Under the pieces are notes generated by a model. It was not told the origin of the DNA. It saw nothing but the letters and a program-made list of their open reading frames with translations, and did not search any database. Below are positions 10,702-22,284 of a DNA stretch of 64,000 nucleotides, in pieces. The position numbers were made by a program, and so were the translations under genes. This DNA is from Hysterium pulicare CBS 123377 (lineage: Eukaryota; Ascomycota; Dothideomycetes; Hysteriales; Hysteriaceae): NCBI GenBank assembly GCA_000467715.1, contig AJFK01000305.1, forward strand, positions 62,001-126,000, written 5' to 3'. Within the stretch, counting starts at the first letter, position 1. Each line of letters opens with the position of its first letter.

Positions 10702-12960
10702 ATGGCTTCAACACTGGGGTGGGCTGTGACGGAGTTGATGAGTGCGCATACCCCTTCAACCTTGGCATTGAACAGAAGAAGTACCTAGGCTGACCTTACT
10801 TCGCGAACAGAAAGAGAAGCAAGCGATGCGGACCCCGATGGTCAGTTTCTTCAGACCGTAGCTCTCCCCTCCGATTCCTAGCGAGACCTAACATGCGCCA
10901 TAGAACCCGAGGCAGGACAGAAGGAGATATTCACATCATGGGCGCTTTCTATTCTTATCGTCTTGCTCATCATCGCCCTCTTCACGAGCTACATTCTACA
11001 GACGCGAAAGATTCAGGCAGTACATGAGACTGTACTTTCTATCGTTGCTGGTAAGGCTGGAGGAAATCCAATACACGGCCGCCCTGCTGACATCTCCGAT
11101 AGGTATGGTTGTAGGACTGATACTGCGACTGACAGCAGTCGAGTCTGTCTTAGGCGCCGTCAGCTTTGACTACCAGTTCTTCTTCAACCTTTTACTACCA
11201 CCTATCATTCTTTCGTCCGGTTACGAGTTGCATCAAGTGAGCTACTTGACACCGAGCTTCTTGACAGCCATTTTAACGCTTACAGGGCAATTTTTTTCGA
11301 AATATCGGTACCATTCTTACCTTTGCTTTTGCTGGTACCTTTATCTCCGCCGTTGTCCTCGGTGTTATACTTTTCGTCTGGACAAGGATACCCCTCGATG
11401 GTCTTAACATCACCTTCGTGGAAGCCATGTCAGTTGGAGCTACGCTCTCAGCTACAGATCCCGTTACGATTCTCGCAATATTCAACACATATAAGGTGGA
11501 ACCCAAGCTATACACAATCATTTTCGGCGAGAGCATTTTGAATGACGCCATCGCCATTGTGTTATTTGAGACGGCTCAGAAGTACAAAGATGGTGGGGAG
11601 TCTTTGAGCTTCCTAAGTTTGTTTGAGGCCATAGGGATTTTCTTTGGAGTCTTCTTCGGAAGTCTGTTCATTGGCCTCCTGGTAGGCATTGGAGCATCTT
11701 TGCTTCTTAAGTTCACCCATGTGAGGCGATTCCCCAAGACGGAAAGTTGTCTCATCATTTTGATTGCATACGCTACTTACTTCTTTTCAAACGCGATTCA
11801 TATGTCCGGTAAGAGCATGTTCTTCCGTCCAATATTGCTTATCAGCTGACGTTTGAATAGGTATTGTGTCTCTTCTGTTCTGTGGTATTTGCATGAAGCA
11901 TTACGCCTACCACAATATGTCACGGAGGACCCAATTAACGACTAAATTTGTTTTCCAAGTCACCGCGCAGTTGTCCGAGAACTTCATTTTCATTTATCTC
12001 GGACTTTCTCTTTTCACCGATTCAAAGCTGGAGTATAAACCGCTCTTCATTCTCATCACTGTCGTCGGTATATGTGTTGCAAGATGGTGCGCGGTCTTTC
12101 CATTGTCTCGTCTCATCAATGCAGTCATCCGTATTCGATCTCGCCGACAAGGCCGAGAAGTCTTAGAGGAGATCCCCTACTCGCACCAAGCAATGATTTT
12201 CTGGGCTGGTCTTCGTGGAGCGGTAGGAGTCGCTCTTGCTGCTGGACTGACAGGGACAAATGGTGATACCTTGCGTGCCACTGTACTCATCGTTGTCGTC
12301 TTGACTGTCATCATATTTGGAGGTACGACGGCACGCATGTTGGAGATTCTTGGCATACGAACCGGTGTGGTGGAGGAGATAGATTCGGATGATGAGTTCG
12401 ATATCGAAGTAGTAAGTGGGGCAACATACTCGCGTAAAGCTGGCCAAGGCTTTGGCCACACTCCTCGACCTAGCGCCAATGGGTTTGCTTTGGCCTCTGT
12501 GGACTCTCGCGATGGTACGTACAGCAGTGGGAATGTCAATGGAACAAGCCCACCAACTCGACCGAATGGAATGGCTGCCCGAAGAGATTCCAGCCGACGT
12601 AGGCGCTTACAGGATGGGGCAGATCAAGGACTGCTTAGCCCTGGCGATAGTGGAAGTAACGATGAAGATGACGCCGACCTCGATCTTCCTCCATCAGTTC
12701 GAAGATCGCCAAACAGAGGGCCATCCCCATTGGTCCATCCCGAATCCACTCCCTATCCCACCTCTGGTTCTACCAGTAGAAGCGCAGCGGGTAGCAGTAG
12801 TGAACCTTCCAGAGTTGCCAGCGCCACCGGCGCAGTCAAGCAACTCATCTCCGATCTTTCGCAGGACCCAGCAGAAGCCTTCAGACAGATTGATGATGGC
12901 TTCCTCAAGCCGCATCTTTTACTAGATCAAGGGAAAGGTCCGGGTCCTAATAATGTTTGA
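10702..12960 (+). CDS. NHX1: Endosomal/vacuolar Na+(K+)/H+ exchanger NHX1
   Basis: Six exons (10702-10741, 10811-10840, 10904-11050, 11103-11236, 11286-11808, 11861-12960) join in frame to about 657 aa. Conserved NHE features are FNLLLPPIILSSGYELHQ (inhibitor-binding region), ATDPVTILAIF with the ion-site TDP, GESILNDAIAIVLFE, and FWAGLRGAVGVALA. About 12 membrane helices are followed by a cytoplasmic tail of some 250 residues rich in S/P/R/D. Nhx1-type exchangers acidify and regulate late endosome and vacuole lumens and support salt tolerance and trafficking. The N-terminus (MASTLGWAVTELM joined to KREASDADPDEPEAG) depends on a GTGCGC donor at 10742 and a 30-nt second exon. Both keep the frame, but this is the least certain part. 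All later junctions restore family sequence. Confidence 0.88.
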
Positions 12961-15050
12961 TATATCGGCGTTCTTTGTGGAGGCTAGGCATAGAAAATCG
13001 ACGTTCTATGGCAATCGTAGCTGGGTTGGGATACCGCAAAACATTGGCGTTTGAGTAATTGTTAGCATTATTTCCATTCATGCATATCCATCTGGTCGTG
13101 GTCTTTGAAAAAGCTTGAGGTACAATTGTGAGCGTTAAAGACGCAGCAAGGCCTTGTATGAAACCTACTGTAGCGCACTTTCCTTGAATGCCAAAGAGAA
13201 TTATGTAAGATCTTGGACCACGACTTCGTACTCGTAAGAGATGTGGCGGTGGCTTGTTGGGTCTACATCCCTTCGGCCGTCCCACAAATGGATGCGAAAA
13301 TAAGGGTGGCTAACGCTACAATTCGGTTGGATCGGAACGCCTTACAACCCTCGTGATTGAAAACACCAGAAGGCTCTTGCTCGCTATATGGCAAAATATG
13401 GGATGTTATACTCTAGTGGTCCGCCAAGACGCTATGGTTCGAAAAGCCTAACTGTCTATCTGGATAAAGTACAACATACTTGTCCATCTGCCTTGTAACC
13501 ATGGTTTAATTGATCACTTCTTAGCGGGGTACCTTTGCCTCCCTTTGAGACATCTTTTCAGACTCTCTTAGAGTAAGACTGTTCGCCACGATGGCTCACG
13601 ATAAAAGAAACGAAACGTGTCTGAAGGAGGCAAAAGCATGGATCTATCGAAATTACTAAATACATATCTCACCGATCTGCTATTCCATGAACGATGAACG
13701 TTCAGTACGTGTATATGCGTTGGGGGTAACAAAAGCCCGGTATGTCGATCTCTTCCATACCTAGATACAAGCCATACTCGGCAATACGTAGCAGGGATTA
13801 AAGTGTCACGGGAAAACTTTAAATTAAAGACGATTCTTACCTCAAACACCTCCAATCCACAAAACCCTCACAGATTTTTCTGCCCTGCATGTCACTCATC
13901 AATGAACATTGGCATTGCCGTATCCTTGCATTTAACAAACTCGAGAAAACGATCGTGGATGCCTCCCGAGAAATCAGTTTGGAGATTCTTCAATGACAAT
14001 GTTCTTACCAGACGACTGCCGTGAATGCTTCCTCTTTAGACGATGTCCCAGACTGCTTGGCTCATACCAAAGGTATTCTGTCGTTATTTGACTTGATTTA
14101 CATTTCCTTTCCTCATTCTCCTTTTTGCGGCCCAGATTTCTGAATCATCTCTTTCGAGGCGGGCTCCACTTCCGATCCCTAACCCAGACATTTGATAGAG
14201 GGAAGACGCGGAGCCTGAACCTGCGCGCTGAGTCTACTGATAAGAGTATGGCTCGTTGCTTATTGTGTAGATCCCAATGTACCTCAGGGCTTCCATCTGA
14301 GTACTGACCTTCGGGACGCCACGTAAATCCTTCAAATAACATTCTGTTTCCTTCGAGAAGCTTGCCCTTTCTAGGATACTCTGGGATGCGCTGGTAGATA
14401 GGCATAAATGGAATCAAGGTTTATATGATAAGTTCTTGGCAACATGGGTGTTCGCACCGATATAATGGTTCACTGTGGGGCTTCTTTATTGTCAATTAAT
14501 CTTCATCATGAGCCTTCGAGCCTTATTTATTAATTTGGCCGGCCATCATGTGTTCTCTTACTTTCCAGAATCTTTCTTCTTCTATGTTACTCCGGGTTTC
14601 CCGTGATGGTACCTGCTTAGTACCAGACTTCTCCAAAGCTTCTGCCCTCTCATTAACAATTTGCAGGGCGATATTACTCCGCAAAGTCTTCCATTTTATT
14701 CCCATTGGTTTCTGTCATTCAAGAGGGGATCATAGTGATATTCCTCCAATACCACTCCCTTCTGCAGCAGGCTTCGGTTCGCTTGCGGGGGAATGAACTG
14801 ACTTTGTCTGGTGTCAAGCAGCCTTCCTGCTATCACAAATTTCAGAGAACCATGACTTCAATCCACACTATACCCAGTTTCTCTGGTCTTGTCATTTATC
14901 GAGAACGCGGTTCATGATCCGAATCCCTCGTCTTAGACGATTGTTCTTCCTAGATCTGCTTGCGCAAGATCCAGCAATATGTTCTCGTGGCAAGGTTCCA
15001 CAAAACCACTAAGGCCTGAGGCAATCGCCGGATTCGAAAAGTGTGAGATC
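12961..15050. other. Long spacer upstream of GH6 gene, nothing recognised
   Basis: About 2.1 kb between NHX1 and the proximal promoter of the GH6 gene. Only short frames without domains occur. No transposon termini, tRNA or tandem repeats were seen. It may hold distal regulatory sequence for the cellulase gene or an undetected small gene. Confidence 0.3.
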
Positions 15051-15056
15051 TCCCTA

Positions 15057-15107
15057 CCGGGGTTAGGTCACACCCAGTGGAGATCGCGGGGTAAGCTTCC
15101 CGCGGGG
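15057..15107 (+). promoter_or_regulatory. Cluster of four CreA/CRE1-type sites upstream of GH6 gene
   Basis: Four matches to the carbon-catabolite-repressor consensus SYGGRG lie within 51 bases: CCGGGG (15057-15062), GTGGAG (15077-15082), GCGGGG (15086-15091) and GCGGGG (15102-15107). They are about 620-670 bases upstream of the cellobiohydrolase ATG. The consensus is established for CreA/CRE1. Occupancy here is inference. Confidence 0.5.
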
Positions 15108-15644
15108 AGAGACATTCCGTGACCCCATCACCATAGGTATCGACAGGGCGTCTCAAGTTGACAGTCATTTATTTACCCTTTCGGGTTATTTCTGCCAACC
15201 GTACACTTTGTACTCGCCTCTACGACCAGTCCAGAACACTTTACGATAGCAATATGACCACAGGATCGCCCGAGAATCTACGCTGAAATTCTTCGATAGT
15301 CATGCCACCCTGCCACTTCTTTGAATTCGACATGCATGCACTGGGACAGATGATGATTGGCAATATCATGGGAAACCACTGGAAATGTGTTTACGCCACG
15401 TCTAGTCAAGCCTTCGGTGTGCCTTATGATGCTGGGTCATTCAATTGCTAACCGTGCCATAGGAAACCTTGTCGATCTCGTTACGGACCATCATCTAAGC
15501 CTCGATATGTCGATGCCAGACTGCACAGGCCTCTGAGCGTATTCCACGCCCGCTTTTCCCGGGCCTACTTCCTGATGAGACTTCGACCTAATCAAGCAAA
15601 GTGCCGTACAGAGGGCAAATTGAGTCCAGCCGTGCCATGACTTT

Positions 15645-15652
15645 GATATAAG
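15645..15652 (+). promoter_or_regulatory. TATA-like element of the GH6 gene
   Basis: The sequence TTTGATATAAGAAG lies about 75 bases before the ATG at 15723, a normal distance for a fungal TATA box with a short leader. Confidence 0.45.
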
Positions 15653-15722
15653 AAGCCACATCCATCCCTCAGGTGTTGGCATCGACTCATCTCAAAGAAG
15701 TTCTTTACTTCTAGTCGCCATC

Positions 15723-17093
15723 ATGAAGGGTTTGAGATACGCCACCTTGGTGGCTTCTGCCATCACTGGCGCCGTCGCTGCGCCAGCACCTGTCCCTACT
15801 GCTGCGGAACAGGGTCCCATCACTGCGCGTGCTGCCGCCGCATCTTGTGCTACACCAGTCACTCTCAGTGGAAATCCTTTCGCATCCCGATCCTTCTACG
15901 CCAACAAGGAGTATTCCAAGGAAGTCATGGCTGCCGCTGCTTCGATGACTAATAGCGCCATGCAAGCCTCTGCGTCCAAGGTCGCGCAAGTCGGAACTTT
16001 CCTCTGGATGTGAGTTATCGGCCTTACTAATATGATTTGGAAACATACTAATTCGTCTGAAAGCGACACCATAGACCGTATCTCGGTCGTTGAAGACAAT
16101 CTCAAAGATGTTCCCTGCGACCAGATCGCCGCTTTCGTCATCTACGATCTTCCCGGACGTGATTGCGCCGCCAAAGCGTCCAACGGAGAGCTTGCTGCAG
16201 GAGATGTTACATCCTACAAGAGCAAATACATTGACCGTAAGTATCTTGACTTTTGATTGCTGTGGGTGTTTTACGCTGACATGACCTTTAAGCCATTGTC
16301 GCCATCTTCAAGAAGTATCCCAACACTGCTATTGCTCTCCTTATCGAGCCCGACTCTCTCCCCAACTTGGTCACAAACGCCGACAAGGATGCTTGCAAAA
16401 AATCCGCCGATGGCTACAAGCAAGGCGTTGCTTACGCACTCAAGCAACTCAATCTGCCTAACATTGCTATGTACATCGACGCTGGTCATGGTGGCTGGCT
16501 CGGATGGAACGACAACCTTAGTACGTGCTTTTGTACTTTGCAATACCAAGTATCAGATATCTAACATACCCATAGAGCCCGGAGCCAAGATGTTGGGCGA
16601 TGTCTACAAGAACGCCGGATCGCCCAAGCAGGTCCGTGGTTTCTCCACCAACGTGGCAGGCTGGAACGCATGGGACCTATCTCCAGGAGAATTCTCCAAG
16701 GCCACTGATGCCCAATGGAACAAGTGCCAAAACGAGAAGACGTACATCGACACCTTCTCCCCTCTCCTCAAGTCTGCCGGTATGCCCGCCCAGGCCATTA
16801 TGGATACTGGCCGTAACGCCGTCACTGGCCTCCGCAAGGAGTGGGGTGACTGGTGCAACGTCAACGGTGCCGGTTTCGGTGTTCGCCCTACATCCACCAC
16901 GGGCGACTCCCTCGTCGATGCCTTTGTCTGGGTCAAGCCCGGTGGCGAGTCTGATGGTACTTCCGACTCGTCGGCTAACCGATACGACTCTTATTGCGGA
17001 AAGGACGACGCGTTCAAGCCCGCTCCTCAAGCCGGTACCTGGAACCAGGCTTACTTCGAGATGCTTATCAAGAATGCTAATCCCGCTTTCTAA
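15723..17093 (+). CDS. Secreted GH6 cellobiohydrolase/endoglucanase (Cel6 family), no CBM
   Basis: Four exons (15723-16009, 16064-16236, 16293-16520, 16576-17093) give about 401 aa. A signal peptide (MKGLRYATLVASAITGAVAA) is followed directly by the catalytic domain. GH6 landmarks are FVIYDLPGRDCAAKASNGE (proton-donor-loop Asp), ALLIEPDSLPNLVTN (acid Asp of EPDS), DAGHGGWLGW, and WGDWCNV with VKPGGESDGTSDSSANR near the C-terminus. Paired cysteines in DCAA, DACKK, DWCN and DSYCG are where family disulfides sit. The position that is Cys in T. reesei GGECDGT is Ser here. There is no CBM1 or Ser/Thr linker, unlike classical CBHII, so it binds soluble or amorphous substrate unaided. It hydrolyses beta-1,4-glucan with inversion. 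Probably CreA-repressed, given upstream sites. Confidence 0.95.
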
Positions 17094-17633
17094 ATGGCAA
17101 GTTTAATGGAAGAAAGAGGGCCGCTTAGCCTCGGAGTAGGGGATGTGTAGATTTGGAAGTTGAGACTGGGAGATGAGACGGTCAATAAAAAGAATCAACC
17201 TACCTTCGTAAATGTTTATATATTGAGCGGTGGTTTAGCTTTTGAATGAGAGTCTCTCTTTACCAAGTCCAAAGCAGACTCGTGTCTTCTAATGTGTACG
17301 TGTAACTGCAATGTCAACTTGGAATCATGATGTAGAATTTAAAGATAATGAAAGCTAAAAAGTGAGAGCCCTACTGCATTAAACGTGCCCTTTTTTTTGG
17401 AATAGGTTAAGTCTGGACACTGTGGCAGGGGTATCATTGAGAACAAGAAGAGATCAATAAAACTCAACCATGCGTAAGCGGTGGTCACTTTTGAAGTTCT
17501 CGTTATGGTTTGGTTTCGTCGTATGATGCAGCTCTGATTTCCTTCGATTGCACCTGAACCAAATAAATCATGACACAAAAATTGCTTTTCGGCTCTATTC
17601 AATATACAGGTTATATACAGAGGAGAAATTACT
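17094..17633. other. Convergent 3' spacer
   Basis: This holds the 3' regions of the GH6 gene and MRPL7, about 540 bases. It is AT-rich with homopolymer T/A runs. No gene or repeat was seen. Confidence 0.35.
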
Positions 17634-18807
17634 TTAATCCATAAGCTTTCCGTAGAAGGGGAGCCCAATACTCTGCATCAACAACCTCGCATCCTTGTCG
17701 TTAGTCGCGGTCGAATGAATCGTGACATGACACCCCGGAATCAACCTCGGCGGATACATATCATAATTGACCTCGATCTCCGGGAACAGTGCCACATTCT
17801 CTGGTGTCAAACCAAACGTGAAGTTCCCGCTACTATCCCCCGTACTACCTTTCACACCCTTCCATTCTTTGATCCGGGGCAACACGACGTCGATGAGCTT
17901 CCCTAGGAAATGGAACGCGTCTTCTCGCTCAATCGTCGACGTTACTGAAACGAATTTCCTTGCGCGGAGACCCCATCCCACAACATTATGTCGCGCTCTG
18001 TGTGTTGTTACGCGAACGTTGGTAATAGCCTGCACCACCATGCCCGCAACATGTAAATGCGCGCTATTCGACTGAGCCAGCGGAACCATACTATGCACCG
18101 TAACCTTCTCAATCTTGGGTATATTTCTGAACGTGATTGGTGGTCTGAGTAATCTTAATGCGGACGCTCCTCTCGGAGCCCTTAGAGGTCTGTTCTTGAA
18201 GTAGGGAGAGTCGCCCACCCACTCCCGTAGTCGCTGCGTCTTTGGAGCCGATCGGTAACCTGGGGGAGTGTGCGTGTATGTTAAGGTCATTAGATCTGGG
18301 GCGATGGTCGACTGGTAGGTTTGTTCGAGGCGAGGGAGGGAGAAGGGGCCGGGTTGGAAGAGGCGAGATGATGGATCGGAGACGGGAGGTGGTTGATGTG
18401 GGTGCAAGGGGCCTCGGTAGTATTTGGGGGATCGGTATTGGTATCTAGACAGAGCAGGGGCATGTCAGTGTTGATCCCGTGTGTGGAGCTTCATCGAGGA
18501 TGGATTCAACAATTTCGTGAAATGTGCCAAATAGGAAAGGCGGAGAATCTACAGATCAATCGTACCTGGAGCTTGGCAATTTTCCTCCTCTAGCTTTACT
18601 CCGTGCTACCGGATCAAATCCTTGGGCGGCGTCCGTCGAGGGAGGAGGGACAGCGAGTGATGACGACGATTCGAGGTCGTGGATGGAATTCGAGGTGGCA
18701 TCGGAGGAGGCATTGCGACTGCTACGCGCTGTAATTGATGGTATGGACGGCCTCACATCGCGCAGGCATGCCTGGGCTGCCCTGAATGGCAGCTCTCGCA
18801 GGGCCAT
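17634..18807 (-). CDS. MRPL7: Mitochondrial large-subunit ribosomal protein uL5m (MRPL7)
   Basis: Two exons (18566-18807 and 17634-18444) with a 121-nt intron give about 350 aa. The first exon encodes an Arg/Ser-rich, acid-poor N-terminus typical of a mitochondrial presequence (MALRELPFRAAQACLRDVR). Across the junction the frame reads SSRYQYRSPKYYRGPLHPHQ, which matches fungal Mrpl7. The uL5 fold follows: NIPKIEKVTVHSMVPLAQSN, TNVRVTTHRARHNVVGWGLR, and a C-terminal half with FTFGLTPENVALFPEIEVNY. It should sit in the central protuberance of the mitoribosome. Divergent from the USP gene. Confidence 0.9.
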
Positions 18808-19247
18808 CGATGGTGGTGGTGGTAATGGTGGTTTGACGAGGCAGGGTGATGAGGTGAAGGTGTCGAAATCTCAGACTCAGAATGCGATGGGCCAAGAAGC
18901 GCTGAACCCTGGACCAGATGCAGCCAACCATCGCACAGCCGCACCGCCTGCCCGGTGTTATTTCTGTAGCCTGCATGCCCTGCCCTGCCCTGCCCTGCCC
19001 TGCCCATGCTCCCACCGATTCCCATCCATCAGGAACACCATACATGTACTGATGCCCGTACCCACCAGGGCAATCTCCCTGTACACACACCTGCATCTAC
19101 CTCGCTCGACTTCCCTCTTATCCCATAACCCCAATTTGTTCCGCAACCTCTCCACCTTGCCTCTGCCCTTTTCTGAGAGCCCTGCTGACCCCGCAAACAC
19201 AGCTGGACGCGCGAAGCACTCCGGCCAAACAATTGCTACCTTGATGG
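18808..19247. promoter_or_regulatory. Divergent spacer between MRPL7 and USP gene
   Basis: About 440 bases are shared as 5' region by MRPL7 (minus) and the deubiquitinase (plus). It contains the TGCCC pentanucleotide array described separately. Confidence 0.45.
18976..19005. repeat. (TGCCC)6 microsatellite
   Basis: Six perfect tandem copies of TGCCC lie in the MRPL7/USP divergent promoter. Pentanucleotide arrays are often length-polymorphic. Confidence 0.95.
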
Positions 19248-22200
19248 ATGTCTACCTCCGGGGGCAACATAATGAACGGCATGTCGAGGTTCCTGAGCCG
19301 GCGCGAAAAGAATCATGACAAGCATGAGAAACGCCTCTCGAAACACTTTCGCAGTCGCAGTAAAGTACTTCAGCCTCTCCCTTCGTCGTCCGTTTCTTCA
19401 GATCGCACATTATTCTCCATAGACGGTGCAGTGTTGGAAACGCCTTCTTCTCGCAAACGACCAAGATCTGGAAGTTTCGGGGGTTTGCGTAACTTACCGT
19501 CGCTGTTTTGGTCTACGATGTCGTCGCCGCATGAGCAGCGTTCCCATTTTCTTAGAAAGAAGCCCCCAAGCGCTCAACTCTCGACTTATTTTGTTTTAGC
19601 ATCAACCAACAGCTCTTCTGACTTTATTACCTTACAGCCCCGCGCAGAAGTCCCCTCGGACTTGTATACAATCCTTACCAATGAGGAAAACAAGAAATCA
19701 GACAAGGAAGAGGAGAAAAAGGTACGCAAATGCCGCTCCGTACCAATGAAACCGAAGACTGATATGACGGCCAGATCAAAGCGCAGATTCAACTGCTTGT
19801 TGATCGACTGAATGCCGCCGGTATTACTAGATTTCACGAAGTAAATGCTGACTTTGCTCTTACAAAATGTGCTGGTCGGCTCGACGAGGCATTCGATCTA
19901 CTTGTCCTCGCTGCCGACTCTTTCGACGGAATTGTGAAGGATTTTGACCCGAGTGTAACGCTTTTGGGCGCAGAGAACAGAAATAATGTCACATGCTATC
20001 TGGACGCATTGCTGTTTGCCATGTTTGCCAGGCTGGATAGTTTTGAGGCCATATTGTTCGGTAACTTCGATGACGAACCTCGAAAGAAGTTGGCGGCGAT
20101 CTTACGGTTATGGGTAAACCTACTGAGAACTGGAAGGCTTATTGGCGTCGAATTGGTAAGGCATGGGCTCATCTCCCTATGGCGGACGGGGCTGACGCTA
20201 TGGTCACAGGCAAAACACCTTCAGGAAGCACTTGGTGATTGTGGCTGGGAAGAAGCGACTGCTTTGTGCCAGCAGGACGCATCAGAAGCATTCACATTCA
20301 TTACTGGGGCCCTTGGACTTCCTCTGCTCACGCTGAAAATGGATATATATCACACTGGCAAGGAAGATAAGGAGGACGATCACAAATATGTCAATGAGCG
20401 ATTATTGGAGGTTGCAATACCCGCTGGGGTGCCTGATAGTCACGCCGTCAAACTGGAAGACTGTCTAGAGATGTACTTCAACAACAAGATCGAGGTGAAG
20501 CGCCATCTTGAGCGGCATAATACCTTGAGTTCTGCCAGATCAGTGGACGAGGCCAAAGATCAGACCGTATACATCGAGAGCGTTGAGGTATCCTCAGCCT
20601 CGAACTCACCTATTGTCCTGACCCCTACGTCAAATCTTCCGCCTACATCTCCCTTACGACCTATTAGCGGGCGGCGACGAGCAGATAGTATTTTCAGCGA
20701 ACGTTACGTTGAGCGTGGAGAGCCATCTGAGAGAAAGCAATTCAATGAAAAGGAAATGCTGGATGAAATGTTGGGTAATAGTTCTGGGGGGCGGCCTAGG
20801 TCATTGTCCCTTCGGAAGGAGGTCATGATGCCTGCATGGCAGTTCTTCAAGTTGATACGTGAGTGCCATTATAACCTTATTGCTTCTGGGTCGAGATGCT
20901 AATGGATACCTCAGCTTGGTACACTAACAATGTTCCCACAACCGATGCCCAAGTAGCTGCCCATTTCTCCGCGAAACGTCCCATTCTTGGAATATGTCTT
21001 AAGCGGTATTTTATGCTCCCGGATGGTACACCTCAACGTCTCAATACCCAAGTTGATATCCCTCTCGAAATTGGATTGCCCAACTTTATGTCTGATGGGA
21101 GGGAGGAAGACGGTCACTTGATTGGAAATTTCAAGCTCGTGCTTCAATCCGTTGTTTGTCACAGAGGCGATTCCGTCGATTCTGGGCATTATATCGCACT
21201 TGTTCGAGCTAATGTAGCCATGGAGGGACGTCCTGGAAGTTCTAACTCCAATGTACCCGCAGACTCATGGATGCGCTTCGATGACTTGGCCGGAGAACGT
21301 GTGACCGAGGTCGACATGGAAGCAGCTCTACAAGAAGAATCGCCGTATCTACTCTTCTATCAGGTGCAACCGATCGACGAAACGTTGGCCTGGGGTGATC
21401 CACCTAGCTATGCCGAGGCACAATCTCAAGTAACTACTGCAGCTCCGTCAACAGAGGACCTTGGTTCGCTGGCCACTACAAACTCAGATTCTACTACGGC
21501 CATAGATTTTGATATATCTACAGAGACCATTGACTCAGATGGTGGCCCGGTGGATGTTCCTAAGGATGTTCCTAGCTTGGAAGTTGGAGGCACTGCGGCT
21601 CCGTCAGTAGAGGACCTTGGTTCGCTGGCCACTACAAACTCAGATTCTACAACGGCCATTGATTTTGGTATATCTACAGAGACCGTTGGCTCAGATGGGG
21701 GCCCGGTGAATGTTCCTAGGGATGATCCAAAAAATTTATCTAGCTTAGGAGCCGGAGGCACTGCGGAACTAACCGGCCGAACCAGCATCTCAAACAACCG
21801 ACGAAGCAGTATATCATTCGAAGGACCAGACGGCCTTAGCTCAAGAGGTCACACCGCGCCAACAACACCCTCCGAAGAACCAAAAGCAGCATTCCTCTCA
21901 GCCTCAAGACGGGGCTCCAAGACGTCAAACAAGAAAGACAACGGCGCCACCAAGAATCGCCCCACAAGTCAAAGCGATGAAAGTAGACTCAGCCTCACTA
22001 TATCCCGACTAACAGGCAGAGCAAGCAAGGACAAACTCCATGTTATCGATAATTCCACAACGGGAGAACCTTTCATCATTGTCAATCAGGTTCCGGACGA
22101 TAATCCCTCCATCCCAGCTTCCTCGGCCCCTGCAGTGAAGACGTCGTCCGAGCTTGGAAGATCGAAGTCGAAACGAGGAAAGGACAAGGAGAAGGAGAAG

Positions 22201-22284
22201 GATGAGAAGAAGAGGTGGAGGAGCTCGAGTCGGAACCCGGAGAAGGTGAATCAGAGGCCTGACCGAGAATGTGTGGTTATGTAA
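19248..22284 (+). CDS. USP-family ubiquitin carboxyl-terminal hydrolase
   Basis: Four exons (19248-19721, 19775-20155, 20210-20858, 20915-22284) join in frame to about 957 aa. The N-terminus is basic and disordered. A UBA-like helical segment follows (QIQLLVDRLNAAGITRFHEV ... RLDEAFDLLVL). The USP Cys box is ENRNNVTCYLDALLFAMF (presumed catalytic Cys of TCYLD), and QQDASEAFTFI is the QQD motif. The His box is CHRGDSVDSGHYIALVR, and the following FDD supplies the acid. A spacer of about 100 residues interrupts the catalytic domain. The C-terminal 430 residues are low complexity (Ser/Lys-rich, ending in a lysine-rich stretch) with a 52-residue tandem duplication at 21442-21770. It should remove ubiquitin from proteins; the target is unknown. 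An alternative start is the ATG at 19281. Confidence 0.88.
21442..21770 (+). repeat. Tandem 156-bp coding duplication in USP gene
   Basis: Unit 1 (from 21442) and unit 2 (from 21598) both begin GCTCCGTCA and repeat in frame with a period of 156 bases. Each encodes EDLGSLATTNSDSTTAIDF followed by an STET...SDGGPV stretch. The two are close to identical, so the duplication is recent or homogenised. Confidence 0.9.

Noticed and set aside
10324-10788. 154-codon frame between symporter and NHX1
   Set aside because: No domain, and it overlaps the first NHX1 exon in another frame.
7701-17093. Sugar symporter, NHX1 and GH6 gene as a carbohydrate-use cluster
   Set aside because: The genes are separated by kilobases with a housekeeping exchanger between, and only one CAZyme is present.
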